A stretch of DNA of 64,000 bases from Streptomyces cellostaticus (GTDB lineage: Bacteria > Actinomycetota > Actinomycetes > Streptomycetales > Streptomycetaceae). The stretch is from assembly GCF_001513965.1 (NCBI RefSeq), contig NZ_KQ948048.1, positions 1-64,000 of the forward strand, in the 5' to 3' direction. Positions 9,283 through 17,910 of this stretch are shown piece after piece. The notes beneath the pieces are model-generated. The model was not told the origin of the DNA. It searched no databases and saw only the letters and a list, made by a program, of their open reading frames with translations. Every line of letters begins with the position of its first letter. The first letter of the stretch is position 1. The position numbers and the translations under genes are program-made.

Positions 9283-9297
9283 TGATCACTGTGATCA
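9283..9297. promoter_or_regulatory. Perfect operator-like palindrome upstream of pucR-like gene
   Basis: TGATCAC-T-GTGATCA is a perfect 7+1+7 palindrome between the ATPase gene and the PucR gene. Its position suggests autoregulation by PucR, but other regulators are possible. Confidence 0.55.
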
Positions 9298-9382
9298 ATT
9301 GGCCGCCGCGTATGAACAGCCTATGCCGATTCTGCCTCACCGTACGGTCCCGGGACGCCCCTTGCCCGGACGCGGCCCTGGG

Positions 9383-11803
9383 TCAGCCGCGCAGATCCAC
9401 CAGCAGCGGCGGAGCGTGCTCCCCCTGCACGGTCGTCAGCGACAGCACCGCATGTCCCGCCGGCACCCCGTGCGCGAGCTCGGAGGCCGACCAGCGTTCG
9501 CGTTCGACCTTGCGCACGGTCACGGCGTCCGTGGTGACCGGCTTGCCCGTGCCCAGTTTCCGCACGGCGTGGATCAGCCGGGTCAGCGGCTGGTCCGCGA
9601 ACACCGTGTGCTTGGCGATCTCGGTGGTCTCGACCCACTCGGTGCCCCACACCTGGGCGAACAGGGCGCCCTCCCAGGTGGTGACGCCCGAGAAGGCGAC
9701 ATGGCAGCCGACCGCGGCGAGCAGCGGCTGACGCAGCTGCTCCGGTACGTCACCCAGGGCCCGGAGGTTCAGCAGGACGCCGGCGTTGCTCTGCCGCAGC
9801 CGCCGCAGGGAGCGCACGGACTCGGCGGTGATCGCGTGCGTGGCGTCGTCCAGGACGAGACAGGCGAACAGGGACCGGTCCTGCCGAGCGGTCATGGCGG
9901 CCGTGAACTGGACCAGCAGCAGCCGGGTCAGCAGCTGGGCGGCCTCCGGGTGCGCCCGTTCCGGCAGGTCGACCCTGACCCGCAGCGGGTGGTCGAGGGA
10001 GCGCAGGGTGAAGGGCCGGGCGTCCGGGGAGGTGTCGAAGAAGCCCGCGAAGGCCGGGCGGTCGAGGCAGGCGATCCGGTCGGCGAGAACGATCCCCGGA
10101 TCCCCGGGCAGGCCCGCCTGCCGTGCGCGTGCGTCGAGTTCCCGGTGCAGGGCCGGGTGCGTCTCGGGGTCGAGCATCGCCCTCAGCCCGTCCAGCGCCG
10201 TCGGCACCCCGTCCAGCAGCTCCCGCAGCTCGCCCACGGCCGGGAACCGGCCGTGGGCGGTCCGGAAGGGGCCCAGCAACTGGGCCAGTATGGTTCCGGC
10301 CCGGCGCAGATCGACCTCGCCCAGGTCTCCCACCAGGGCGTCCGCGAGGAGCGCGGCCGCCTCGTCCGGGTCCTCGGACCCGCCGTACAGGTCGAGGTCG
10401 TACTCCGACGTCTGGTCTCCCGGCCGCACCACGATGTCGTAGGCCTGGTCGGTCCCCAGGGGAGTTCCGGCGGCGGACACCACGACGAGCGCCGCCTGCC
10501 CGGCCAGCGCCTGGAGCGCGAGGGACTCGGCGACGGGCCGCACCAGGCGCTCGGTCTTGCCCGAGCCGGAGGGGCCGACGGCCAGCAGGGAGGTGCCGAG
10601 CGTGCCGGGGTCGACGGCGGCGCCCACGTCCCGGCGGGCCGGTGGCGTGCGCTCGGCGTCCGCGTACCGGCCGATGCGCACCTGGGAGGTCAGCAGGTCG
10701 TGGACGGCGGTACGGGCGGGCAGGTCCCGCTGCCCGGACGGGTGCGCACAGGCCTGGGCGCCCTCCCGGAGCACGGCCGAGCTGAACGCGTCCAGGCGCG
10801 AGGGGCTGGCCACCACGGAGGTCCAGGCGCGGCGGATCCGTGCGCAGTCCACGTCGTTCATCCGGCCGGTGCGCACGTCCTCGGCCAGCCGCTCGGCCGC
10901 CGCGTCCTGTCCGAGGGCGCGCAGCTCGGGCCAGTCGGCCGGGGTCGCGGCGACTGCTTCCCGAGGGGTCTCGGCCCCCGCCTGGGGACGGCGCAGTCCG
11001 CTCAGCAGCCCCCGCCAGCCGCCCGCCACGGCGAACGGCCACAGGCCCAGCAGGGTGAGCAGGGTGTTGAACACGCGCAGCCGGTGCACGGTGCTCACGT
11101 CGGTGGGCCCGAAGAGCCAGTCGGACGGGGTGAGGCTGACGGCGAGCCGCTCGTACGGCAGCAGTTCGCGCCAGACGACCAGCCAGACGACCAGTGCCCC
11201 GAGGACGGCGGCGCGCAGCGCGCGGGAGGGCTGCGGACGGGCGATCACATACCGCTGGGCGACCTCTTTCCAGTTGCCGACCCGCCCGAAGTAGTAGAGG
11301 GCCAGGGTGGCGAAGAGGCTGTCGTACACGGCCCGTGCCGTGAGCGCCGCCCGGGGCTGCTCCAGCCCCCACCAGTCGGACGGCGTCACGAGTTCCAGCA
11401 GGATGTTCTTGTGGGGGACCAGGTTGTTGTCCCAGAGCGACCACACGAGGAGTGCGGCGAGCAGCGCACCGACCGCCCCGGCCAGCAGTGCCCGGTCGGA
11501 CACCCGGTCGGGGGCGTCCTGGCTTCGGGGACGGTGGCCGTAGCGCCACAGCCCCGGCTCGGCCTCGGCTCGCGGGGTGACCAGCCAGGCCAGCAGGCCG
11601 CCGGCCTCCGTGCCCGGTGCCGCTGTCTGCCCCGCGCCGGGCTTGTGGGTGGGGCGCGGCGGCAGGGACGGTGCCGGTGGATACGCGGCGGGTCCCGACG
11701 GCGGGAGGGCGGCCTCCCGGCCCGGGGCGCTCGGCGGCGCGGAGGGCCGCGGCACGCCGTGCCGCCGCGTGCCGCGTGTGTCCTGTGTGCCGTCCGAGTC
11801 CAT
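9383..11803 (-). CDS. Membrane-anchored P-loop ATPase, TraG/VirD4/HerA-like
   Basis: The 806-residue protein has a disordered Pro-rich N-terminus (about 80 residues), four or so membrane spans between about residues 115 and 300, and a C-terminal ATPase domain. Walker A is GPSGSGKTERLV. A LVLDDATH strand fits Walker B, followed by the LLNLRALGD-type strand of additional-strand ATPases. This is the layout of coupling proteins that pump DNA or protein through membranes, although no conjugation gene is near. ATG 11803 is chosen because AAGGGG lies 8 bases before it; the ATG 33 bases earlier has no site. It is divergent from gabT. Function unknown, possibly a conserved actinomycete membrane pump. 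Confidence 0.75.
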   Translation of the reverse strand: MDSDGTQDTRGTRRHGVPRPSAPPSAPGREAALPPSGPAAYPPAPSLPPRPTHKPGAGQTAAPGTEAGGLLAWLVTPRAEAEPGLWRYGHRPRSQDAPDRVSDRALLAGAVGALLAALLVWSLWDNNLVPHKNILLELVTPSDWWGLEQPRAALTARAVYDSLFATLALYYFGRVGNWKEVAQRYVIARPQPSRALRAAVLGALVVWLVVWRELLPYERLAVSLTPSDWLFGPTDVSTVHRLRVFNTLLTLLGLWPFAVAGGWRGLLSGLRRPQAGAETPREAVAATPADWPELRALGQDAAAERLAEDVRTGRMNDVDCARIRRAWTSVVASPSRLDAFSSAVLREGAQACAHPSGQRDLPARTAVHDLLTSQVRIGRYADAERTPPARRDVGAAVDPGTLGTSLLAVGPSGSGKTERLVRPVAESLALQALAGQAALVVVSAAGTPLGTDQAYDIVVRPGDQTSEYDLDLYGGSEDPDEAAALLADALVGDLGEVDLRRAGTILAQLLGPFRTAHGRFPAVGELRELLDGVPTALDGLRAMLDPETHPALHRELDARARQAGLPGDPGIVLADRIACLDRPAFAGFFDTSPDARPFTLRSLDHPLRVRVDLPERAHPEAAQLLTRLLLVQFTAAMTARQDRSLFACLVLDDATHAITAESVRSLRRLRQSNAGVLLNLRALGDVPEQLRQPLLAAVGCHVAFSGVTTWEGALFAQVWGTEWVETTEIAKHTVFADQPLTRLIHAVRKLGTGKPVTTDAVTVRKVERERWSASELAHGVPAGHAVLSLTTVQGEHAPPLLVDLRG

Positions 11804-12052
11804 CGAGCCTGCCCCTTGACCAGCCGTTCCGTGCACCGTCAGCGAGTCAATCTAACGCCCCGGCAAGGGGAGTTCACCGCTTACGCGGCCGAGAGGAGGG
11901 TGCGACTGGGCGCACTCCTGCCGCACTGCTATGTCCACCACGGACAACCGGCCTTCCCGACAACGCCCACATGGAGCATGCCCACCCCCCACACCCCGCC
12001 TTAGCCTGCGACAAAAGAAGGTAAGCGTCCGTAATACCCCCAGGAGCCCCGC

Positions 12053-13387
12053 ATGACCGCACTTCCGCAGGAGCGCCGCGTCGTCACCGCCATCCCCGGC
12101 CCGAAGTCGCAGGAGCTGCAGGCCCGCCGCACCGCCGTGGTCGCGCAGGGCGTGGGCTCCGTGCTGCCCGTGTTCACCGCGCGTGCGGGCGGCGGCATCA
12201 TCGAGGACGTCGACGGCAACCGCCTCATCGACTTCGGTTCCGGCATCGCCGTGACCTCCGTCGGCGCCTCCGCCGAGGCCGTCGTACGCCGCGCGAGCGC
12301 CCAGCTGGCCGACTTCACCCACACCTGTTTCATGGTCACCCCCTACGAGGGCTACGTGGAGGTCGCCGAGGCCCTCGCGGAGCTGACCCCGGGTGACCAC
12401 GCCAAGAAGTCCGCGCTGTTCAACTCCGGCGCCGAGGCCGTCGAGAACGCCGTCAAGATCGCGCGTGCGTACACCAAGCGCCAGGCCGTCGTCGTCTTCG
12501 ACCACGGCTACCACGGCCGGACCAACCTCACCATGGCGCTGACCGCGAAGAACATGCCGTACAAGCACGGCTTCGGTCCGTTCGCCCCCGAGGTCTACCG
12601 CGTCCCGGTCGCCTACGCCTACCGCTGGCCGACCGGCCCGGAGAACGCGGGCCCCGAGGCCGCCAAGATGGCCATCGACCAGATCACCAAGCAGGTCGGC
12701 CCTGACAACGTGGCCGCGATCATCATCGAGCCGGTGCTCGGTGAGGGCGGCTTCATCGAGCCGGCCAAGGGCTTCCTGCCGGCGATCAGCCAGTTCGCCA
12801 AGGACAACGGCATCGTCTTCGTCGCGGACGAGATCCAGTCCGGCTTCTGCCGTACCGGCCAGTGGTTCGCGTGCGAGGACGAGGGCATCGTCCCCGACCT
12901 GATCACGACGGCGAAGGGCATCGCGGGCGGCCTCCCGCTCGCCGCCGTCACCGGCCGCGCCGAGATCATGGACGCCGCGCACGCGGGCGGCCTGGGCGGC
13001 ACCTACGGCGGCAACCCGGTGGCCTGCGCCGGTGCGCTCGGCTCCATCGAGACGATGAAGGAGCTGGACCTCAACGCCAAGGCGAAGAACATCGAGGCGA
13101 TCATGAAGTCCCGCCTCACCGCCATGGCCGAGAAGTTCGACATCATCGGCGACATCCGTGGCCGCGGCGCCATGATCGCCATCGAGCTGGTCAAGGACCG
13201 CGCCACCAAGGAGCCGAACCCGGAGGCGACCGGCGCGCTCGCCAAGGCCTGCCACCAGGAGGGCCTGCTGGTCCTGACCTGTGGCACCTACGGCAACGTG
13301 CTGCGCTTCCTGCCCCCGCTGGTCATCGGCGAGGACCTCCTGAACGAGGGCCTCGACATCATCGAGCAGGCCTTTTCGCGCATCTGA
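12053..13387 (+). CDS. gabT: 4-aminobutyrate aminotransferase
   Basis: This class III PLP-dependent enzyme moves the amino group of GABA to 2-oxoglutarate, giving succinate semialdehyde and glutamate. The 444-residue length is normal. The PLP lysine lies in TTAKGIAGG, the cofactor aspartate in VADEIQSGFCRTG, and the phosphate-binding NSGAEAVENAVK is intact. It is divergent from the membrane ATPase gene and stands 3 kb from a PucR regulator and aldehyde dehydrogenase that could complete the GABA shunt. GGAG lies just before the ATG. Confidence 0.93.
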   Translation: MTALPQERRVVTAIPGPKSQELQARRTAVVAQGVGSVLPVFTARAGGGIIEDVDGNRLIDFGSGIAVTSVGASAEAVVRRASAQLADFTHTCFMVTPYEGYVEVAEALAELTPGDHAKKSALFNSGAEAVENAVKIARAYTKRQAVVVFDHGYHGRTNLTMALTAKNMPYKHGFGPFAPEVYRVPVAYAYRWPTGPENAGPEAAKMAIDQITKQVGPDNVAAIIIEPVLGEGGFIEPAKGFLPAISQFAKDNGIVFVADEIQSGFCRTGQWFACEDEGIVPDLITTAKGIAGGLPLAAVTGRAEIMDAAHAGGLGGTYGGNPVACAGALGSIETMKELDLNAKAKNIEAIMKSRLTAMAEKFDIIGDIRGRGAMIAIELVKDRATKEPNPEATGALAKACHQEGLLVLTCGTYGNVLRFLPPLVIGEDLLNEGLDIIEQAFSRI

Positions 13388-13771
13388 GCGAGGGTTCCGC
13401 ACCTGTGAAGGGCGCCTGCGGCAGGCGGTGTGAAGAAGGTGTGCGGGGTGGATGGCGGGACGCGATTCCGTCTGCCCAAGCGCCCCGGGCTGCCGTAGGT
13501 TCTACCCAGATGAGAGATACACCCCGCCCACAGGGGACTGTGGGCGATCTCAGGCCGGGGCCTCCCCAGCTTCGACCTGGTCGTGCCCTCGCGCACACAA
13601 CCGGGGCCTGACGGCTCCGGGATCTCCTCACCGATCGGACGGTCGCCGCCCCAAACCCCCCGGGGCGCGCGACGTCCCGATCCGGTCGGCCGCCTCGGAA
13701 CCACCCCCCCTGTTCCGGGGCGGCCGACCTCCTTCCTCACTTTCCGGTCCGGACCTGCGAAGCTGGGGCCC
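13388..13771. other. Intergenic region with two small hairpins
   Basis: CGCCTG-CGG-CAGGCG at 13413-13427 could help end gabT transcription. CGCCCACAG with CTGTGGGCG at 13525-13546 is a second perfect hairpin. No gene is supported here; the open frame continuous with the phosphatase lacks coding character before 13772. Confidence 0.45.
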
Positions 13772-14521
13772 GTGTCGACCTCACCGGATCCGCGTCTCAC
13801 ACACGCCCTCCTGGGCCTCTTCCCGGCCGTCCTGCTCGCCCTGATCACCTGGCAGGTCGTCGTCCACGGCCCGCTCCTCGGCCTGGACGCGCGGCTGAGC
13901 CGGACGCTCGTCCACCCGGACCGGTTCTCCGAACTCCTCTCCGACCTCGGCAACGTCCAGATCGCCGTGCCGGTGCTCGTCGTCGCCCTGGCCCATTCCG
14001 CCTGGCGTGGCCGTGCCACCGGGACGGACCGGTGGTGGCTGCCGCCCGCCGCGGCCGCCGTACTGATGGCGCTGGTCCCGGCGATCGTCGTACCGCTGAA
14101 GGACTGGACCGCCCGGCCGGGGACCCCCGTGATGCCCCCGGCCGTCGGTTACGGCTACTTCCCCTCCGGCCATACGGCGACGGCGGCGATCGCGTACGGC
14201 TCCGCGACCCTGCTCCTCCTCCCCTGGCTCCGTTCACCCGCTGCCCGCCGGGTCCTCGTCGGCGTCTGCGCGGGCCTCGTGCTCGGGGTCTCCTACGGTC
14301 TGGTCCGCCGGGGCTGGCACTGGCCGCTGGACGTGATGGCCAGCTGGTGCCTGTGCACGGTGCTGCTGACCACCCTGTCCTTCGTGCTCAGCCGGAGCAC
14401 GCGCCGGAGTTCTTCTCAGCCTCCCGGTCCGAGTACCGGCCCCGGTTCACCGGCCACGTCATCAGGCAGCGCAGAGCGGGCCACGTCCCGCAGTTCGTCT
14501 TCGTCGGCCGGGCAGGTGTAG
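13772..14521 (+). CDS. PAP2-family membrane phosphatase
   Basis: The 249-residue protein has about five membrane spans and the three phosphatase motifs of the PAP2 superfamily: K-x6-RP in KDWTARPGTP, PSGH in FPSGHTA, and S-R-x5-H-x3-D in SYGLVRRGWHWPLD. Members dephosphorylate lipid phosphates such as undecaprenyl pyrophosphate or phosphatidic acid at the outer membrane face. The C-terminal 50 residues are Ser/Pro-rich and probably disordered. GTG 13772 is preferred (CTGGGG just upstream, and the first span follows). It ends convergent with the next minus-strand gene. Confidence 0.88.
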   Translation: MSTSPDPRLTHALLGLFPAVLLALITWQVVVHGPLLGLDARLSRTLVHPDRFSELLSDLGNVQIAVPVLVVALAHSAWRGRATGTDRWWLPPAAAAVLMALVPAIVVPLKDWTARPGTPVMPPAVGYGYFPSGHTATAAIAYGSATLLLLPWLRSPAARRVLVGVCAGLVLGVSYGLVRRGWHWPLDVMASWCLCTVLLTTLSFVLSRSTRRSSSQPPGPSTGPGSPATSSGSAERATSRSSSSSAGQV

Positions 14522-14577
14522 CCGGACGCGGTGGCCGAAGTGCCGTTCGACATCCCCGTCGTCAAGGTGTGCGGGTG

Positions 14578-15030
14578 CTACCAGCTCTCGTCCCCGGCCG
14601 GCCCCGCCGCCGCCTCGTGCATCGCCAGTTCCAGCAGCGCCGGGTCGGTCAGCGTGCCGGAGCCGTCCGGCGGCACCAGCCAGCGCACACCCTGCGTCGC
14701 CCGGCCCGGGTACGGTACGACGATCCAGGTGCCGGGTCCGGCGGTACGGATACCGGTGCCGAGCCAGCGGGCCGCGGTGCCCGGCGGCACGAAGAAGCCC
14801 ACCCGGTTGTCCCCGAAGTCGGCCAGCACCGGGCCGGGCTGGTCGAGGACGCGGGTGAGCACGTCGAGCGTGGGATAGCCGAGGTCGCCCGGCAGGATCA
14901 GCACGTCCCAGGCCTTGCCTGCGGGCAGCAGCGCGATCCCCAGGGGGTTGCGCTCCCACTCCCAGCGGCAGGCCTCGGGATCCGGTGCGACGGATGCCAG
15001 CCATTCGACCGCCGTCTTCGCCCCAGTCAT
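14578..15030 (-). CDS. Hypothetical protein, possibly prim-pol-like fold
   Basis: The 150-residue cytoplasmic protein has the pattern of the short actinomycete family that resembles the N-terminal primase-polymerase domain: WDVLILPG, then GPVLADFGDNRVGFFVPPGTA, then TWIVVPYPG and VRWLVPPDGSG. I see no catalytic acidic triad, so an active polymerase is unlikely, and this assignment is weak. A good ribosome site (GGGAGG, 8 bases) precedes the ATG, but it lies inside one arm of the inverted repeat at 15034-15088. Confidence 0.6.
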   Translation of the reverse strand: MTGAKTAVEWLASVAPDPEACRWEWERNPLGIALLPAGKAWDVLILPGDLGYPTLDVLTRVLDQPGPVLADFGDNRVGFFVPPGTAARWLGTGIRTAGPGTWIVVPYPGRATQGVRWLVPPDGSGTLTDPALLELAMHEAAAGPAGDESW

Positions 15031-15033
15031 GAG

Positions 15034-15088
15034 AAGGCCTCCCTTTCTCTCGTGAACACGGTCGCGTCACGAGGGAGAGGGAGGCCTT
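15034..15088 (-). promoter_or_regulatory. Long hairpin enclosing a ribosome site
   Basis: Two 21-base arms (15034-15054 and 15068-15088) match at 19 positions and enclose a 13-base loop. In the minus-strand transcript the distal arm contains the ribosome site of the gene at 14578-15030. It may be the terminator of the small secreted-protein gene upstream, a translation-controlling leader, or both. Confidence 0.55.
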
Positions 15089-15147
15089 GCGGGGGCATTA
15101 CGCGGGTTCCGGCCGCTCTTTCAGGTGAGCTGGGTCACACGATGCCG

Positions 15148-15513
15148 CTACTTCCCTACTTCGTGGCCGGGCCCGGTGCCACCGGGGGGCGCGGGCGGCG
15201 CCGGGGGCGCGGGCGGCGCCGGGGCCGGGGCCGGGGGCGCCTTCGGGTCCGTCTTGCAGTAGATGTCCCCCTTGTAGAGATGGCAGCCGGGCATGTTGTT
15301 GATGTTCTGTGGGTCGTTCTTGTGGGCGTGGCCGTGATGACTGTGGCTGACAGCCATGGTCACCGGCGCCGCCTGGGGCATCGGGGCCGCCGACGCGACC
15401 GCGGCCGGCAGCATGACCCCTCCGATGACGAGGGCCGCGGAGGCCACCGCGGTCGCCGGACCCAGACGACGCTTGGGACGAGATGCGTCGTGCGTGCGGA
15501 TGATGCGAGTCAT
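15148..15513 (-). CDS. Small secreted His-rich, Pro/Ala-tailed protein
   Basis: The 121-residue product has an Arg/Lys-rich N-terminus and a long signal peptide ending near residue 42 (AVASAAPMP). The mature part starts with a histidine-rich stretch (SHSHHGHAHK, residues 56-65), continues with two cysteines 8 residues apart (Cys77 and Cys86, GCHLYKGDIYC) that could form a disulfide, and ends in a PPAPAP-type tail of about 25 residues. A metal-binding or wall-spanning role can be imagined from this composition only. AGGAG lies 5 bases before the ATG. I do not know the family. Confidence 0.65.
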   Translation of the reverse strand: MTRIIRTHDASRPKRRLGPATAVASAALVIGGVMLPAAVASAAPMPQAAPVTMAVSHSHHGHAHKNDPQNINNMPGCHLYKGDIYCKTDPKAPPAPAPAPPAPPAPPAPPGGTGPGHEVGK

Positions 15514-15656
15514 GATTGCTCCTGCCGATCCGGTGTGGAAGTCGGTGCCTCCCGGCGAGGCCCGTGCTTCCAGTACGCCGTAGCCCGGCAGAAGCGTCAC
15601 GCTCCGTGAACTCGTGGCTTGACGGAGCCGTGCGGAGCGGGTAGAAGCCGGAGGCC

Positions 15657-17087
15657 TCAGCTGTCGAAGCCCAGCCCCAGCCGGTCCATCGCCCGCAGCC
15701 ACAGATTGCGGCGGCCGCCCTGCGCGTCGGCACGGGCCAGCGACCACTTGGTGAGCGCGATACCGGTCCAGGCGAACGGCTCCGGCGGGAACGGCAGCGG
15801 CTTCTTGCGGACCATCTCCAGCTCCGTCCGCTCGGTGCGCTCCCCGTCCAGCAGGTCCAGCATCACGTCGGCGCCGAAGCGCGTGGCGCCGACGCCGAGG
15901 CCGGTGTAGCCCGCCGCGTACGCCACCTTCCCCTGGTGGGCCGTGCCGAAGAACGCCGAGAAGCGCGAGCAGGTGTCGATCGCGCCGCCCCAGGCGTGCG
16001 TGAAGCGGACGCCCTCCAGCTGCGGGAAGCAGGTGAAGAAGTGGCCGGCGAGCTTGGCGTAGGTCTCCGGGCGGTCGTCGTACTCGGCGCGCACCCGGCC
16101 GCCGTAGTGGTGGACCGCGTCGTAGCCGCCCCACAGGATCCGGTTGTCGGCGGACAGCCGGAAGTAGTGGAACTGGTTCGCCGAGTCCCCGAGGCCCTGG
16201 CGGTTCTTCCAGCCGATCGACGCCAGCTGGTCGGCAGAGAGCGGCTCGGTCATCAGCGCGTAGTCGTAGACCGGGACGGTGTAGGAGCGCACGCGCCGCA
16301 GCAGGCTCGGGAAGATGTTCGTGCCGAGCGCGACCCTGCGGGCGCGGACCGAGCCGTACGGGGTGCGTACGGTCATGCCGGCGCCGTACTGCTTCAGGCT
16401 CAGGGCGGGCGTGTGCTCGTAGACGCGCACGCCGAGCCTGATGCATGCCTGCTTCAGGCCCCAGGCCAGCTTCGCGGGGTGCAGCATGGCCACGCCCCGG
16501 CGGTCCCACAGGCCCGCCTCGAAGGTGGGCGAGGCGACCTGCTCGCGCACGGCGTCGGCGTCGAGGAACTCGATGCCGTCCGCGAGGCCCTTCTCCTCCA
16601 GCTCCCGGTGCCAGTCGCGCAGTTCCCAGGCCTGGTAGGTCTCGGTGGCGACGTCGATCTCGCCGGTGCGCTCGAAGTCGCAGTCGATGCCGTGCCGGGC
16701 GATCGCCGCCTCGATCTCGTCGAGGTTGCGCTCGCCCAGCTTCTGGAGCTGGTGGATCTCGTCCGGCCAGCGGGTGAGGCCGTTGGGCAGGCCGTGGGTG
16801 AGGGAGGCGGCGCAGAAGCCGCCGTTGCGGCCCGAGGCGGCCCAGCCCACCTCGCGCCCTTCCAGCAGCACCACATCGCGTTGCGGATCGCGCTCCTTGG
16901 CGTTGAGCGCGCTCCACAGTCCGCTGTAGCCGCCGCCGACGACCAGCAGGTCGCAGGTCTCGGAGCCGGTGAGGGCGGGCTCGACGGGCGGCTTGCCGGG
17001 GTCTTCCAGCCAGTACGGGACCGGCTGGGCTTCGGAAAGAGAGGCGATCCAGTTGTCTTTGCCACGACTCATGGCGCTTGGGGCCAT
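15657..17087 (-). CDS. FAD-dependent amine oxidoreductase (PuuB-like)
   Basis: The 476-residue protein is of the DAO/glycine oxidase fold. The FAD-binding VVGGGYSGLWSALNA is at about residue 50, with ASGRNGGF further on and a C-terminal GYTGLGVGATRF. The family includes gamma-glutamylputrescine oxidoreductase, which oxidises the free amine of glutamylated putrescine to an aldehyde. It is the last gene of the polyamine operon starting at 22840, directly after potC, which supports that job. AGGGAG lies 8 bases before the ATG at 17087. Confidence 0.85.
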   Translation of the reverse strand: MAPSAMSRGKDNWIASLSEAQPVPYWLEDPGKPPVEPALTGSETCDLLVVGGGYSGLWSALNAKERDPQRDVVLLEGREVGWAASGRNGGFCAASLTHGLPNGLTRWPDEIHQLQKLGERNLDEIEAAIARHGIDCDFERTGEIDVATETYQAWELRDWHRELEEKGLADGIEFLDADAVREQVASPTFEAGLWDRRGVAMLHPAKLAWGLKQACIRLGVRVYEHTPALSLKQYGAGMTVRTPYGSVRARRVALGTNIFPSLLRRVRSYTVPVYDYALMTEPLSADQLASIGWKNRQGLGDSANQFHYFRLSADNRILWGGYDAVHHYGGRVRAEYDDRPETYAKLAGHFFTCFPQLEGVRFTHAWGGAIDTCSRFSAFFGTAHQGKVAYAAGYTGLGVGATRFGADVMLDLLDGERTERTELEMVRKKPLPFPPEPFAWTGIALTKWSLARADAQGGRRNLWLRAMDRLGLGFDS

Positions 17088-17109
17088 GATTTCAACTCCC
17101 TACAGAGCT

Positions 17110-17910
17110 TTATGCCTTTTGGCTGTTACGGCGGTTGGTGATGAGCATCGAGACCAGGACGAACAGTACGGCGACCAGGAACATGGCCGTACCGATGACA
17201 TTGATCTGAACGGGGGTTCCGCGCTGCGCCGAACCCCATACGAACATGGGGAAGGTGACGGTCGAGCCCGCGTTGAAATTGGTGATGATGAAATCGTCGA
17301 AAGAGAGCGCGAAGGACAGCAGCGCGCCCGCGGCGATTCCGGGTGCCGCGATCGGCAGGGTGACCCGCAGGAAGGTCTGCACCGGGCCCGCGTACAGGTC
17401 CCGGGCGGCCTCCTCCAGGCGCGGGTCCATCGACATCACGCGCGCCTTGACGGCGGTGACGACGAAGCTGAGGCAGAACATGATGTGCGCGATCAGGATC
17501 GTGTAGAAGCCCAGCTGAGCACCCATGTTGAGGAACAGGGTGAGCAGCGAGGCGGCCATCACGACCTCGGGCATCGCCATCGGCAGGAAGATCAGCGAGT
17601 TGACGGCGCCGCGCGCGCGGAAGCGGTAGCGGACCAGCGCGAAGGCGATCATCGTGCCGAGGACGGTCGCGCCGATCGTCGCCCAGACGGCGATCTGGAG
17701 GCTGATGGACAGCGAGCCGCACATGTCGGCGACGCCGCACGGGTCCTTCCAGGCGTCCGTGGAGAACTGCTGCCACTCGTAGTTGAAGCGCCCCTTCGGC
17801 TTATTGAAGGAGAACACCGTCACGATGACGTTCGGCAGCAGCAGATAGGAGAGCGTCAGCACTCCCGCGATGACGACGAGATGGCGCTTGAGCCAGGTGA
17901 CGAAAGGCAT
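17110..17910 (-). CDS. potC: Polyamine ABC transporter permease PotC
   Basis: This 266-residue inner-membrane subunit has six spans and the EAA loop EEAARDLYAGPVQTFLRVTLP that docks on the ATPase. With PotB it forms the channel for spermidine/putrescine uptake. Its start codon overlaps the potB stop, showing translational coupling. It is followed at 22 bases by the amine oxidoreductase gene. The order potD-A-B-C is typical of the actinomycete catabolic polyamine operon. Confidence 0.9.
   Translation of the reverse strand: MPFVTWLKRHLVVIAGVLTLSYLLLPNVIVTVFSFNKPKGRFNYEWQQFSTDAWKDPCGVADMCGSLSISLQIAVWATIGATVLGTMIAFALVRYRFRARGAVNSLIFLPMAMPEVVMAASLLTLFLNMGAQLGFYTILIAHIMFCLSFVVTAVKARVMSMDPRLEEAARDLYAGPVQTFLRVTLPIAAPGIAAGALLSFALSFDDFIITNFNAGSTVTFPMFVWGSAQRGTPVQINVIGTAMFLVAVLFVLVSMLITNRRNSQKA

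Noticed and set aside
15180..15245. GC-rich near-repeats resembling a tandem repeat or CRISPR-like array
   Set aside because: They encode the Pro/Ala tail of the small secreted protein; unit length and spacing are irregular.
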